Source: Microcosmobacter mediterraneus
GTDB taxonomy: Bacteria; Bacteroidota; Bacteroidia; Flavobacteriales; Flavobacteriaceae
DNA: 64,000 nt
Assembly: GCF_031846265.1 (NCBI RefSeq)
Contig: NZ_JAVRIA010000006.1
Coordinates: 62,001 to 126,000, forward strand
Reading direction: 5' to 3'
In this document: piece after piece, positions 56,294 through 63,977 of the stretch
How positions within the stretch are numbered: position 1 is the first letter of the stretch
Layout of the letters: the number at the start of each line of letters is the position of its first letter
Position numbers and translations under genes: made by a program
The notes under the pieces: model-generated
What the model was told of the DNA's origin: nothing
What the model saw: only the letters and a program-made list of their open reading frames with translations
Database searches by the model: none

Positions 56294-56303
56294 ATTTCAA
56301 AGT
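56287..56303. promoter_or_regulatory. Palindromic operator, copy 2 (ACTTTG-N5-CAAAGT)
   Basis: ACTTTGAATTTCAAAGT repeats the first copy with one changed spacer base, and the shared stretch runs on as ACTTT. It overlaps TCACTTTG (56285-56292), one mismatch from TAnnTTTG, and lies 16 bp before the ATG at 56320. No matching -33 TTG is seen here. Confidence 0.7.
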
Positions 56304-56319
56304 ACTTTAAATCACTATT

Positions 56320-57729
56320 ATGAAACGTGCAATTATTATTATCGCCTCTGTATTATTTGGACTTCTGTTTTACGATAAACAGATAGGACTCAATCTATTA
56401 ATCTTTTCTATCATAACTCTTATAGTTTTGATAATCCACGACTCTAAAAAGTTTAAAGAACGTAATGTTCTCATTAGTGCAATAGTTTACATATGTACTG
56501 GAGTCATTGTTTTTATAAACCTATCTAACCTTTCAATCATTGCCAATTGTATTGCTTTTTTTACGTTGATTGGTGTTAATTCAAAAAGCAATACATCTAT
56601 TTATATTAACTGGTTAAATGGAGTTTACTCAACTATTGCTGGAATATTTCATAGAAACGTAGATGTAAACGAAGCGCAACAGCAAATTACTTTAAAAAAA
56701 GATATTGACATCTTCCACTGGGTTAAACTTTTAGGAATACCCATTGCATTTATAATCTTATTTGTAATGCTCTACAAAAATGGTAATCCTATGTTTAATG
56801 ATCTCATTAACAAAATCAACTTAGATTTTATTAATCTAGAATGGATTTTATTTTGTGTTTTAGGTTACTTTCTTTTCAGTAATATATCTAAACCTGTTTG
56901 CGTAGAACCTGCTACCTCATTAGACTTAAATACTGATAACATCTTAGTTAAATCTAAAAACTTTTCAGAAGAAACTCTAAAAAAAGAAACTCAGCTTGGT
57001 ACCTTACTTATTGCACTTCTAAATCTATTAATTGTATTTTATATCGTTACAGATATACTGTATTTACTAACTAATGATCTTAATAGTGCCTCTGCACTTT
57101 CCAACCAAGTACATAGTGGTATCAATACACTTATAGCATCTATTATTATTGCCATCATAATAATTCTATACTTTTTTAGAGGAGATCTCAACTTCTATTT
57201 AAAAAATACAACTTTAAAAAATTTAACCTATTTATGGATTATTCTTAATATCGTTTTAATAGTTCTAATTGCTAATAAAAACCATACCTATATTACTTCC
57301 TTTGGTTTAACCTATAAACGCATAGGTGTTAATGTCTATATTTTTCTAACACTAATTGGGCTAATCACTACATTATTAAAGGTGATGAATATTAAATCGC
57401 TAGTGTATTTATTACGTGTTAATACACAGTTATCGTTTGCTATAGTTATCATACTCTCTACAATTAATTGGGATAATACTATAACCAATTACAATCTTTA
57501 TAAAGCTGAAAGCTTTGATATTGATTACCTTATTAAACTCTCTGACAGAAATGCCATTACACTCTATAACGCCAAGGCTAATATTATTATATCTGAGGAT
57601 AATAAAGGACGGATTGATCAGAAGTATTTAAACCATATTAAAAGTCTAAACAACAAAGATTGGCAAGAAGTACATTACGAATATTTTACAGTTACTGAAA
57701 AAACTAATGCTTATGAATCTTCCAAGTAA
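56320..57729 (+). CDS. DUF4173-family multi-helix membrane protein
   Basis: A 469-residue protein with about eleven to twelve membrane helices, and a polar C-terminal tail. The pattern GLTYKRIGVNVYIFLTLIGLITTLLK and LIKLSDRNAITLYNAKANI fit DUF4173. Family function is unknown. First gene of the second group under the shared palindrome. The next gene overlaps its end. Confidence 0.82.
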   Translation: MKRAIIIIASVLFGLLFYDKQIGLNLLIFSIITLIVLIIHDSKKFKERNVLISAIVYICTGVIVFINLSNLSIIANCIAFFTLIGVNSKSNTSIYINWLNGVYSTIAGIFHRNVDVNEAQQQITLKKDIDIFHWVKLLGIPIAFIILFVMLYKNGNPMFNDLINKINLDFINLEWILFCVLGYFLFSNISKPVCVEPATSLDLNTDNILVKSKNFSEETLKKETQLGTLLIALLNLLIVFYIVTDILYLLTNDLNSASALSNQVHSGINTLIASIIIAIIIILYFFRGDLNFYLKNTTLKNLTYLWIILNIVLIVLIANKNHTYITSFGLTYKRIGVNVYIFLTLIGLITTLLKVMNIKSLVYLLRVNTQLSFAIVIILSTINWDNTITNYNLYKAESFDIDYLIKLSDRNAITLYNAKANIIISEDNKGRIDQKYLNHIKSLNNKDWQEVHYEYFTVTEKTNAYESSK

Positions 57730-58096
57730 CTTATCAAAATCGATGCTTTTAGCTGCCTCAATATTTTGGAGTGTTATTATAGCAGATGAATTTGATCCAG
57801 ATATGATACCTTATATTTTTCTTTCGCTCATTCCAATTTTTATGGTAAGTGCTTTAGTCATAACGCTTACCATATGTTCAGTATTTTGGCTACGCGAAAA
57901 GGATAATACTAGCAAAATAAAAGTATTCTATACCTATTTTCCATACTATGCAATTGTAAGTTTTGGGTTCTGTTTCTATTTTATGGCATCGTCTAATTTC
58001 GATGTCTTTGTGGTAGCTTTTTTTTCGTCTGCATTTATAACAACAAGCCAATCTTGGGTTTGGTTTGCCAAAGAAAAACCTCATGAAAAGACTTAG
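57713..58096 (+). CDS. Four-helix membrane protein
   Basis: A protein of 127 residues if started at the ATG at 57713 (MNLPSNLSKSMLL); an ATG two codons earlier (57707) is also possible. Four hydrophobic helices, with SSAFITTSQSWVWFAKEK at the end. It overlaps the DUF4173 gene by 17-23 bp and the COQ4-like gene by 14 bp, so translation is coupled. No family recognised. Confidence 0.7.
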   Translation: MNLPSNLSKSMLLAASIFWSVIIADEFDPDMIPYIFLSLIPIFMVSALVITLTICSVFWLREKDNTSKIKVFYTYFPYYAIVSFGFCFYFMASSNFDVFVVAFFSSAFITTSQSWVWFAKEKPHEKT

Positions 58097-58580
58097 AAAG
58101 CAATTTATAGAGTGGTTGTTTAAGCATTCACAAAATCTCTACACACAACTATTTAAAAGGCAACAATCTTGGAAAATCTCAAGAGCTGAACTTTTAAAAT
58201 ATCCAGAGCATACCTTTGGGAACCATTTAGGAGAATTTTTAAATACCCACAATTTTGAACTTATTGCAAAAGTTGAACGACACGATGCTTATCATACCTT
58301 AACAGGAATTGGCACACGAGTAGAAGACGAAATTGCATTACAATGTCTTTGTTATGGTAACGGCAAACGAAGTCTTTATCTATTTGGTGCTGTTATACTT
58401 GGTATTTTAATTCTGCCAGACTATTTAAAGTACTACAAAGATGCCTACAGAATTGGAAAAACTGCACATCCTTTCCATCATTTTGATTATAAAAAGCTGT
58501 TAGATGTAGACTTTAACATATTTCGTTCTTCAATTTTCAGTAGTACACAAATCCAACACTTAAGTCTATATCGTAACTAA
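58083..58580 (+). CDS. COQ4-like protein
   Basis: A 165-residue protein started at the ATG at 58083 (MKRLRKQFIEWLF); a TTG at 58065 would add six residues inside the previous gene. It carries the COQ4 metal motif HDxxHx11E intact as H67, D68, H71 and E83. GNGKRSLYLFGAVILGILILPDYLKYY matches the rest of the family. COQ4 is known for coenzyme Q biosynthesis, while flavobacteria use menaquinone, so the substrate here must be different or is unknown. Sits between membrane proteins in an operon. Confidence 0.8.
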   Translation: MKRLRKQFIEWLFKHSQNLYTQLFKRQQSWKISRAELLKYPEHTFGNHLGEFLNTHNFELIAKVERHDAYHTLTGIGTRVEDEIALQCLCYGNGKRSLYLFGAVILGILILPDYLKYYKDAYRIGKTAHPFHHFDYKKLLDVDFNIFRSSIFSSTQIQHLSLYRN

Positions 58581-58599
58581 TATATCATTCATAAACTTT

Positions 58600-59238
58600 A
58601 TGACATTAAAATCTATTTTCAAAAAAAGCACATTCCTGGTTTTACTCGTATTACTTAGTATTTATATTCCTAATTCTATTATTAAAAAGAAATCTAAAGA
58701 TAAACTCTACAGTTCAATAGAAGGTATTCCATATAACGACGTTGGATTAGTTTTAGGCGCAAGCCGAATTACTCCTAGTGGAAATATTAATCTGTACTAT
58801 AAATACAGAGTTGAAGCTGCAATAGAACTCTATAAAGCAGGTAAAATAGCATACATCTTAGTTAGTGGTGATAATGGTAGAAAAGATTACGACGAACCTT
58901 CAGATTTTAAAGACGATTTAATACGAGGTGGTATTCCTGAAGATAAGATTTTTCTTGATTATGCTGGTTTTAGAACTTTAGATTCTGTGATTAGAGCAAA
59001 AGCCATTTTTGGTCAGGATAGTATCACAGTTATTTCTCAAAAGTTTCATAACGAAAGAGCTATATACCTTGCCGAATATCATAACATGAAAGCCATAGGA
59101 TATAATGCAAAATCGGTTGGTGCAAACTTTAGTAGAAAAACTCTTATAAGAGAACATTTTGCAAGAACAAAAGCATTTATGGATATTACCTTTAATACAA
59201 AGCCAAAATTTTTTGGTAAAACCATTGCTATAAAATGA
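58600..59238 (+). CDS. SanA-like DUF218 membrane protein
   Basis: A 212-residue protein with an N-terminal membrane anchor (about 10-27) and a DUF218 domain outside the membrane: DVGLVLGASRITPSGNINLYYKYRVEAAIELYKAGKIAYILVSGD and DSITVISQKFHNERAIYLAEYHNMKAIGYNA. This matches SanA of enterobacteria, which affects vancomycin sensitivity by the outer-membrane barrier; mechanism unsettled. Stop overlaps the next ATG by 4 bp. Confidence 0.88.
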   Translation: MTLKSIFKKSTFLVLLVLLSIYIPNSIIKKKSKDKLYSSIEGIPYNDVGLVLGASRITPSGNINLYYKYRVEAAIELYKAGKIAYILVSGDNGRKDYDEPSDFKDDLIRGGIPEDKIFLDYAGFRTLDSVIRAKAIFGQDSITVISQKFHNERAIYLAEYHNMKAIGYNAKSVGANFSRKTLIREHFARTKAFMDITFNTKPKFFGKTIAIK

Positions 59239-59609
59239 GTTTAATAAAATTCAATAAAACATACGCTATCTATGCCATCTTGCTTTTTACCATTGAAGCA
59301 TGGATTGCTGTAGTGTTTAAGTCAGGGTTTATAAGGCACACCTTTGGTGATTTCTTAGTGGTTATCTTACTCTATTGTGCTTTTAAAAGCATATTTAATC
59401 TAAAACCTAAATATATGGTTGCCATTGTAATCACCATAGCGTTTGGTATCGAGTTTTTACAATTAGCAAATTTATTAGCTTTTCTAAATTTAGAAGATAA
59501 CTACTGGGCAAAACTCATTTTAGGAAGTACATTTCATATCAGCGATCTGATAGCTTACACTTTAGGTTGTATTACCATTTTAATTACAGAATATAAAAAC
59601 ACAAAATGA
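59235..59609 (+). CDS. DUF2809-family membrane protein
   Basis: A 124-residue protein with about four helices. FGDFLVVILLYCAFKSIF and ITIAFGIEFLQLANLL, followed by FHISDLIAYTLGC, match DUF2809, a family related in look to VanZ. Function unknown. Overlaps both neighbours by 4 bp (ATGA). Confidence 0.82.
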   Translation: MSLIKFNKTYAIYAILLFTIEAWIAVVFKSGFIRHTFGDFLVVILLYCAFKSIFNLKPKYMVAIVITIAFGIEFLQLANLLAFLNLEDNYWAKLILGSTFHISDLIAYTLGCITILITEYKNTK

Positions 59610-60274
59610 ATACTATAAAAACCTTTATTAACAACAGATTTAAAATATTGTCAATTGTATTTGTATTAATGAGTACCAGTCTATTTTTACTCATGCTTAG
59701 AGTAAAACTAACACAGTCATTCTTTTACTTGTTCTTGGTTTGGAATTTATTCCTAGCCATAATTCCTTATGCTATTTCTATTATAATGGTACATAAAAAC
59801 ATCTCAAATAAATTACAATTGTTTTTAGGTTTTGGAGTTTGGTTAGCTTTTTTACCCAATGCACCATATATTATTACAGACCTTTGGCATCTTAGATTAG
59901 CAAGCTCAGATATATTTTGGTTAGATATAATAGTTGTATCGTCCTTTGCTGCAAACGGTTTATTGTTATTTTACCTTTCGTTACATGACATGCTACAACT
60001 ATTGAATCAATACCTCCAAAAGGTGTTTTTCAAAGTATTACCTATAATATTAATTCTACTTTCTAGTTTCGGAATTTATTTAGGGCGATTTTTACGTTAT
60101 AATTCTTGGGAGATCTTAAGTAATCCAAAAGTATTATTTACTGACACTTTACTTATTTTTATTAAGCCTTCTGAATACAGTGAAGCTTGGCTTTTTATCC
60201 TTATATTTTCCTTGTTTTTGTATATTGGTTATTGGGCTTTTAGATCTTTATTCAGTACTACTATAAATCAGTAA
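59606..60274 (+). CDS. DUF1361-family membrane protein
   Basis: A 222-residue protein with about six to seven helices. FLPNAPYIITDLWHL and IYLGRFLRYNSWEIL are the family signatures. Function unknown. Its start overlaps the previous stop by 4 bp and its stop codon overlaps the -7 box before the methyltransferase. Confidence 0.85.
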   Translation: MNTIKTFINNRFKILSIVFVLMSTSLFLLMLRVKLTQSFFYLFLVWNLFLAIIPYAISIIMVHKNISNKLQLFLGFGVWLAFLPNAPYIITDLWHLRLASSDIFWLDIIVVSSFAANGLLLFYLSLHDMLQLLNQYLQKVFFKVLPIILILLSSFGIYLGRFLRYNSWEILSNPKVLFTDTLLIFIKPSEYSEAWLFILIFSLFLYIGYWAFRSLFSTTINQ

Positions 60275-60279
60275 CTTTG
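60272..60279 (+). promoter_or_regulatory. -7 box before the methyltransferase gene
   Basis: TAACTTTG matches TAnnTTTG exactly and begins with the stop codon of the previous gene. It ends 4 bp before the ATG at 60284, the same arrangement as before rlmH. Confidence 0.4.
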
Positions 60280-60283
60280 TGTT

Positions 60284-61069
60284 ATGGCAGAAGCAAAGTA
60301 TAATACAATAGGTAATAATTATAATATAACTCGAAGAGCTGATCCTTATTTAACTAAAACTTTATATCAATTACTAAACCCAAAACCTAAAAAATTGTAT
60401 TTAGATATTGGTTGTGGGACAGGTAATTACACAAATGCTTTGTATACAAAAGGAGTCTCTTTTATTGGTGTAGATCCTTCTTCAAAAATGCTTAACGAAG
60501 CTAAAATTAAACATCCTAATATATACTTTAGAATTGGCACTTCAGAAGTTATTCCTTTAGATTCTAATTCTATTGATGGCTGTATAGCAACGCTTACACT
60601 TCATCATTGGAATAGTTTAAAACTGGGCTTCTCTGAGTTATTTAGAGTACTAAAACCAAATAGTAATTTGGTGGTCTTTACATCGACTCCTCAACAAATG
60701 GAAGGTTATTGGCTAAACCATTACTTTCCTAAAATGCTTAAAGACTCTATGAAGCAAATGCCAACTTTTGAAATAGTTAGAGAAGCATTAATCGATTCTG
60801 GACTTACTAATATTGAAATCAAAGACTATAGTATTAAACCAGATTTACAAGATTTGTTTTTATATTCTGGGAAACATAATCCTGAATTATATTTTAATGA
60901 ATCTGTAAGACAAGGTATTTCTTCATTCTCATCTTTAGCAAATAAGAAAGAAGTTGAAGACGGTCTCTTAACTTTAAGACGCGATATAGACTCAGGAAAA
61001 ATAGGACGTATTATAAACCATTATAAAAACGATAATGGTGATTACCTATTTATTAAAGCAAAAAAATAA
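60284..61069 (+). CDS. Class I SAM-dependent methyltransferase
   Basis: A 261-residue enzyme. The SAM motif LDIGCGTGNYTNAL (about 39-52), the acidic loop IGVDPSSKML and the motif CIATLTLHHWNSL match the UbiE/Methyltransf_11 group. Substrate unknown. It is the last plus gene before the convergent dehydrogenase, and may have its own promoter overlapping the previous stop codon. Confidence 0.88.
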   Translation: MAEAKYNTIGNNYNITRRADPYLTKTLYQLLNPKPKKLYLDIGCGTGNYTNALYTKGVSFIGVDPSSKMLNEAKIKHPNIYFRIGTSEVIPLDSNSIDGCIATLTLHHWNSLKLGFSELFRVLKPNSNLVVFTSTPQQMEGYWLNHYFPKMLKDSMKQMPTFEIVREALIDSGLTNIEIKDYSIKPDLQDLFLYSGKHNPELYFNESVRQGISSFSSLANKKEVEDGLLTLRRDIDSGKIGRIINHYKNDNGDYLFIKAKK

Positions 61070-62278
61070 TTAGTCCTTAGCATTAACAAAGTCTTGAAGG
61101 TAACTAAAGCGTGGTGTTAATTTTCCATCTTTTGAGGTCATTTGTGCACGCTCTAAAACTCTGTCTTTATCATCATTAAAAAAAGCAGGAATCACATGTT
61201 CTAAAAATGCTTCTCCGAAACCTTCGCTAGCATCTTTAGGTAGCTCGCAAGGCAAATTATCTACTGCCATAACGGTTATTGCATGATCTGCATCGTAAGC
61301 AACTTCAGACTCGGATTTAGGATCATAACCATAAAAAGGATCAGCAATAGTAGAGGCTCTTAACGTAGAAGCCACAGGACCATCAACATCGCATGAAATA
61401 TCTGCTACTAAATTAATATTGAAGTCAGGATGTTTTGCATCTTCTCTAGTGAATAAATAAGGTGCACCATTACCGTAAAAATGACCAGCTATAAAGTAAT
61501 CTGTTTCTTTAGCATAAGGCATAAAGTTACTCTCATAGCCAGTTGGATCTTTATAAAACTCCCACTTATCACCTACTTTTCCATCAGATCGTTTTGCATA
61601 TTCCATAACGTCAACCAAACAATATACAGGTTCGGTAAATTTAGAAGTTAAATATAACGCATCACTAACTTGCTTAATTTGTAAATGATCTAAAATTTCT
61701 TGAGCACCTTTAGCTACCTTTCCTGTTCCAGATAATAAGATTTTTATATTAGGAATAGTAATTTTATCCAATTCTGCTTTAACAGCATCTAGATCAGCAA
61801 GGGTTTCAACCTTAGGCAAATTGAATAATTCATCTCGTAAACCTAAAGCTCTAAAGCCATTATAGGCACCAACTAATCCTGCATAACGACCAAAACCAAT
61901 TAAACGAGCACCATTGTCTTGTATAATGGTTTCATGGTCTATCATTTCAATATTTTTCTCTAACATAGCTTGCAAAAGTTTTCTATTGTAAGGCTGTTTT
62001 TTTATAGTATGCGAGAAATAGAAATATTTTTTATTAGGAATAAGGTGCTCAATCGGAACTTCCTTTACACCAATCATCACATCACAATCAGATACATCAT
62101 CTGTAACTTTGAAACCTAAAGCCTTATATGCTGCATCAGGAAATACTCTAATATCAGAGGACTCCACTATAAATTCTGCCTGAGAGAATTGCGTTCTGGC
62201 TTCGACTAGTTTTTCAGGAGAAAACACAACACGTCGATCTGGTGGATTTTTTCGTTCTTTTATGATTGCAAACTTCAT
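61070..62278 (-). CDS. Alanine dehydrogenase/saccharopine dehydrogenase-like NAD-dependent oxidoreductase
   Basis: A 402-residue protein of the AlaDh/PNT superfamily. The N-terminal domain begins KFAIIKERKNPPDRRVVFSPEKL and includes MIGVKEV and YFYFSHTIKKQ. A Rossmann-like domain follows (KILLSGTGKVAKGAQEIL). The C-terminal part (VADISCDVDGPVASTLRAST) resembles lysine-forming saccharopine dehydrogenase Lys1. The exact substrate is unclear; flavobacteria normally make lysine by the diaminopimelate route. Convergent with the methyltransferase. Confidence 0.8.
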   Translation of the reverse strand: MKFAIIKERKNPPDRRVVFSPEKLVEARTQFSQAEFIVESSDIRVFPDAAYKALGFKVTDDVSDCDVMIGVKEVPIEHLIPNKKYFYFSHTIKKQPYNRKLLQAMLEKNIEMIDHETIIQDNGARLIGFGRYAGLVGAYNGFRALGLRDELFNLPKVETLADLDAVKAELDKITIPNIKILLSGTGKVAKGAQEILDHLQIKQVSDALYLTSKFTEPVYCLVDVMEYAKRSDGKVGDKWEFYKDPTGYESNFMPYAKETDYFIAGHFYGNGAPYLFTREDAKHPDFNINLVADISCDVDGPVASTLRASTIADPFYGYDPKSESEVAYDADHAITVMAVDNLPCELPKDASEGFGEAFLEHVIPAFFNDDKDRVLERAQMTSKDGKLTPRFSYLQDFVNAKD

Positions 62279-62328
62279 CTAAAGTATTGGTATAAATTTT
62301 GCACGAAAATAGTTGGATTTACAACCAT

Positions 62329-62354
62329 TTGCAAAGTTTTTAATAACTTCGCAA
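62329..62354. repeat. Inverted repeat overlapping a likely ssrA promoter
   Basis: TTGCAAAGTT and AACTTCGCAA form 10-bp arms with one mismatch around a 6-bp spacer. The right arm overlaps TAACTTCG (62344-62351), one mismatch from TAnnTTTG, 36 bp before the tmRNA. It could be an operator or chance. Confidence 0.4.
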
Positions 62355-62389
62355 TCCATTTCTATTAAGATAGAAATTTTATTAAAAAA

Positions 62390-62779
62390 GGGGTCGACTG
62401 GTTTTGACAGCGAGACTCATTGTTTAGTAAGCACGTCGTGTAATGGCATTGAAACACGTAAAAGGCTAGACCAAATTTTAAACGGCGAGAATAACTACGC
62501 TTTAGCTGCATAATCTGAATTATAGTAAGATTAGCCTAGGCTCACAAGGTGAGCAAGCTTTATGTCTCCAGAAAGCCTTGGTTAATGGCGTTCTATTTTG
62601 AGGCATCGTAAATATTAACTAAGATAGTGTAGCGCTTTGATGCATTATCGAGATTAAGAAGCTACGTTTTAAGTAGGTTGTTTTTTATCAGCTTATAACC
62701 GACAATTAATAAAAAACTAAGCGTGTAGAAAGTTAAGTAATAGCTTGTTTGGACGAGGGTTCGAATCCCTCCGACTCCA
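62390..62779 (+). ncRNA. ssrA: Transfer-messenger RNA (tmRNA)
   Basis: The 5' end GGGGTCG pairs with CGACTCC at 62772-62778 over 7 bp including one G-U, with A79 as discriminator; the next bases are CGA, so the CCA end is not encoded. The 5' side carries the conserved GGTTTTGACAG stretch. The T arm is GAGGG/CCCTC around TTCGAAT. The internal reading frame encodes GENNYALAA followed by TAA, the flavobacterial type of tag. Between the tag and the 3' end lie several G/C-rich helices, presumably pseudoknots. With SmpB, it frees ribosomes stalled on broken mRNA and marks the product for proteolysis. Confidence 0.97.
62484..62513 (+). other. tmRNA tag-peptide reading frame
   Basis: GGC GAG AAT AAC TAC GCT TTA GCT GCA TAA encodes GENNYALAA plus stop. 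The ALAA end is the signal read by ClpXP-type proteases. Confidence 0.95.
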
Positions 62780-62780
62780 C
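62764..62780. repeat. Repeat unit at the tmRNA 3' end (att-like, copy 1)
   Basis: AATCCCTCCGACTCCAC covers the 3' strand of the T stem and the acceptor strand of the tmRNA. An exact copy is found at 62923-62939. Confidence 0.75.
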
Positions 62781-62819
62781 GACACTCGCAATTTGATTGT
62801 GAGTTTAAACATATAAAAT

Positions 62820-62848
62820 CTGGTAAGTTTACTTAACCAGGTTTTTTT
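62820..62848 (+). terminator. Rho-independent terminator after tmRNA
   Basis: CTGGTAAGT pairs with ACTT-A-ACCAG (one bulge) around a 2-nt loop, ending at 62840, and is followed by seven T at 62842-62848. It lies about 40 bp after the mature 3' end. A weaker stem (62784-62792 with 62796-62804) precedes it. Confidence 0.8.
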
Positions 62849-62922
62849 GTTTTAAAGACACTTGACTTGAAAAGACAACAAATTGCATTTGCAACTTTGG
62901 TAGTAATAGGAAAAACGTAGTT

Positions 62923-62939
62923 AATCCCTCCGACTCCAC
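62923..62939. repeat. Exact 17-bp copy of the tmRNA 3' end (att-like, copy 2)
   Basis: AATCCCTCCGACTCCAC is identical to 62764-62780 and is 159 bp away in direct orientation. The surrounding bases differ, so this is not a second tmRNA. The arrangement is that left by a site-specific element integrating at the tmRNA 3' end. Confidence 0.7.
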
Positions 62940-62992
62940 AATTAAGCGAAGCAAGGCTTTAATCATTATTTTAGTTTTATTATATTTCGGTT

Positions 62993-63235
62993 ATGCTAAA
63001 ACTATATTGTATTGGTTTGTCTATACTATTGGTTGCAATTATAGCAAATGCAATTATTATAAAAACAAGCCTTTTATCATGGTACGATGTATTCTTAATG
63101 TTCAATGAGCTCGGTTCTGAGGCTTTAAGAAAGATAAAACTAATTGACTATCTGTGGTTACTCATTGGCTATCCTTTTATTTTGAGTTTTGGTTATGTTA
63201 TTGGTCACAAATTTTACACTCTAATATTCACATAA
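62993..63235 (+). CDS. Small two-helix membrane protein (80 aa)
   Basis: An 80-residue protein with hydrophobic ends (CIGLSILLVAIIANAIIIK and IDYLWLLIGYPFILSFGYVIGH) and a polar middle (NELGSEALRKIKL). It resembles conserved small proteins of Flavobacteriia as I remember them; function unknown. 7 bp before the nitroreductase gene. Confidence 0.7.
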   Translation: MLKLYCIGLSILLVAIIANAIIIKTSLLSWYDVFLMFNELGSEALRKIKLIDYLWLLIGYPFILSFGYVIGHKFYTLIFT

Positions 63236-63242
63236 ATTATCC

Positions 63243-63977
63243 ATGGAAAAAACAGTTACTGAAGCAATAAATTACCGTCGTTCTACTCGTGTGTATTTAG
63301 ATACACCTTTAGATTCTAAAAAAGTAAAACAGTGTCTTTATAATGCTAGTCTCGCTCCTACAAGTAGTAACCTTCAACTTTGGGAATTTTATCATATTAC
63401 CAATAACGATACATTAAGAGAATTAACTAAAGCTTGCTTTAATCAGAATGCTGCCAAAACAGCACAGCAACTAGTGGTTATTGTTACTCGTAAGGATTTA
63501 TGGCGTAAACGTGCAAAATCTAACATTACCTTTCTTGAAAAAATTTACAGTAAAACAGATTTAGATTCGCGTTGGTTAAAGCGAAAAAAAATGGCAATGA
63601 ACTACTATAGGAAAATCATACCAACAATCTATACGGATTTCTTGGGTATATTGGGCTGGTTTAAGTATTTAACGTTTCAAATTGTTGGATTGTTTAGACC
63701 TATTTATCGCCAAACTAGAGCAAGCGATATGCGCATTGTTGCTCATAAAAGTGCGGCTTTAGCTGCTGAAAACTTTATGCTAAGCATGTCTGCCATTGGT
63801 TATGATACTTGTCCAATGGAAGGTAGCGATACATTAAAGGTGAGACAAATATTAGGATTACCAAGAGGTGCTGAGATAAACATGGTTATTGGTTGTGGTA
63901 TACGAAATGAAGAGAGAGGTATTTATGGCCCCCGTTTTAGAGTACCTTTTGAAGACGTTTACTTTGAAGTAAAATAA
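63243..63977 (+). CDS. Nitroreductase-family flavoprotein
   Basis: A 244-residue FMN-dependent oxidoreductase. The family opening INYRRSTRVYLDTPLDSKKVKQCLYNASLAPTSSNLQLWEFY holds the FMN-binding Arg-Arg-Ser and Ser-Ser-Asn residues; AAENFMLSMSAIGYDTCPMEGSD and MVIGCGIR complete it. A mid-region of about 50 residues (115-160), more hydrophobic and basic than usual, is inserted. Substrate unknown. Stop at 63977 is within the window. Confidence 0.88.
   Translation: MEKTVTEAINYRRSTRVYLDTPLDSKKVKQCLYNASLAPTSSNLQLWEFYHITNNDTLRELTKACFNQNAAKTAQQLVVIVTRKDLWRKRAKSNITFLEKIYSKTDLDSRWLKRKKMAMNYYRKIIPTIYTDFLGILGWFKYLTFQIVGLFRPIYRQTRASDMRIVAHKSAALAAENFMLSMSAIGYDTCPMEGSDTLKVRQILGLPRGAEINMVIGCGIRNEERGIYGPRFRVPFEDVYFEVK

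Noticed and set aside
62313..62513. 66-residue open frame ending in GENNYALAA
   Set aside because: It runs through the tmRNA and only its last nine codons are translated, as the tag; the rest is structural RNA.
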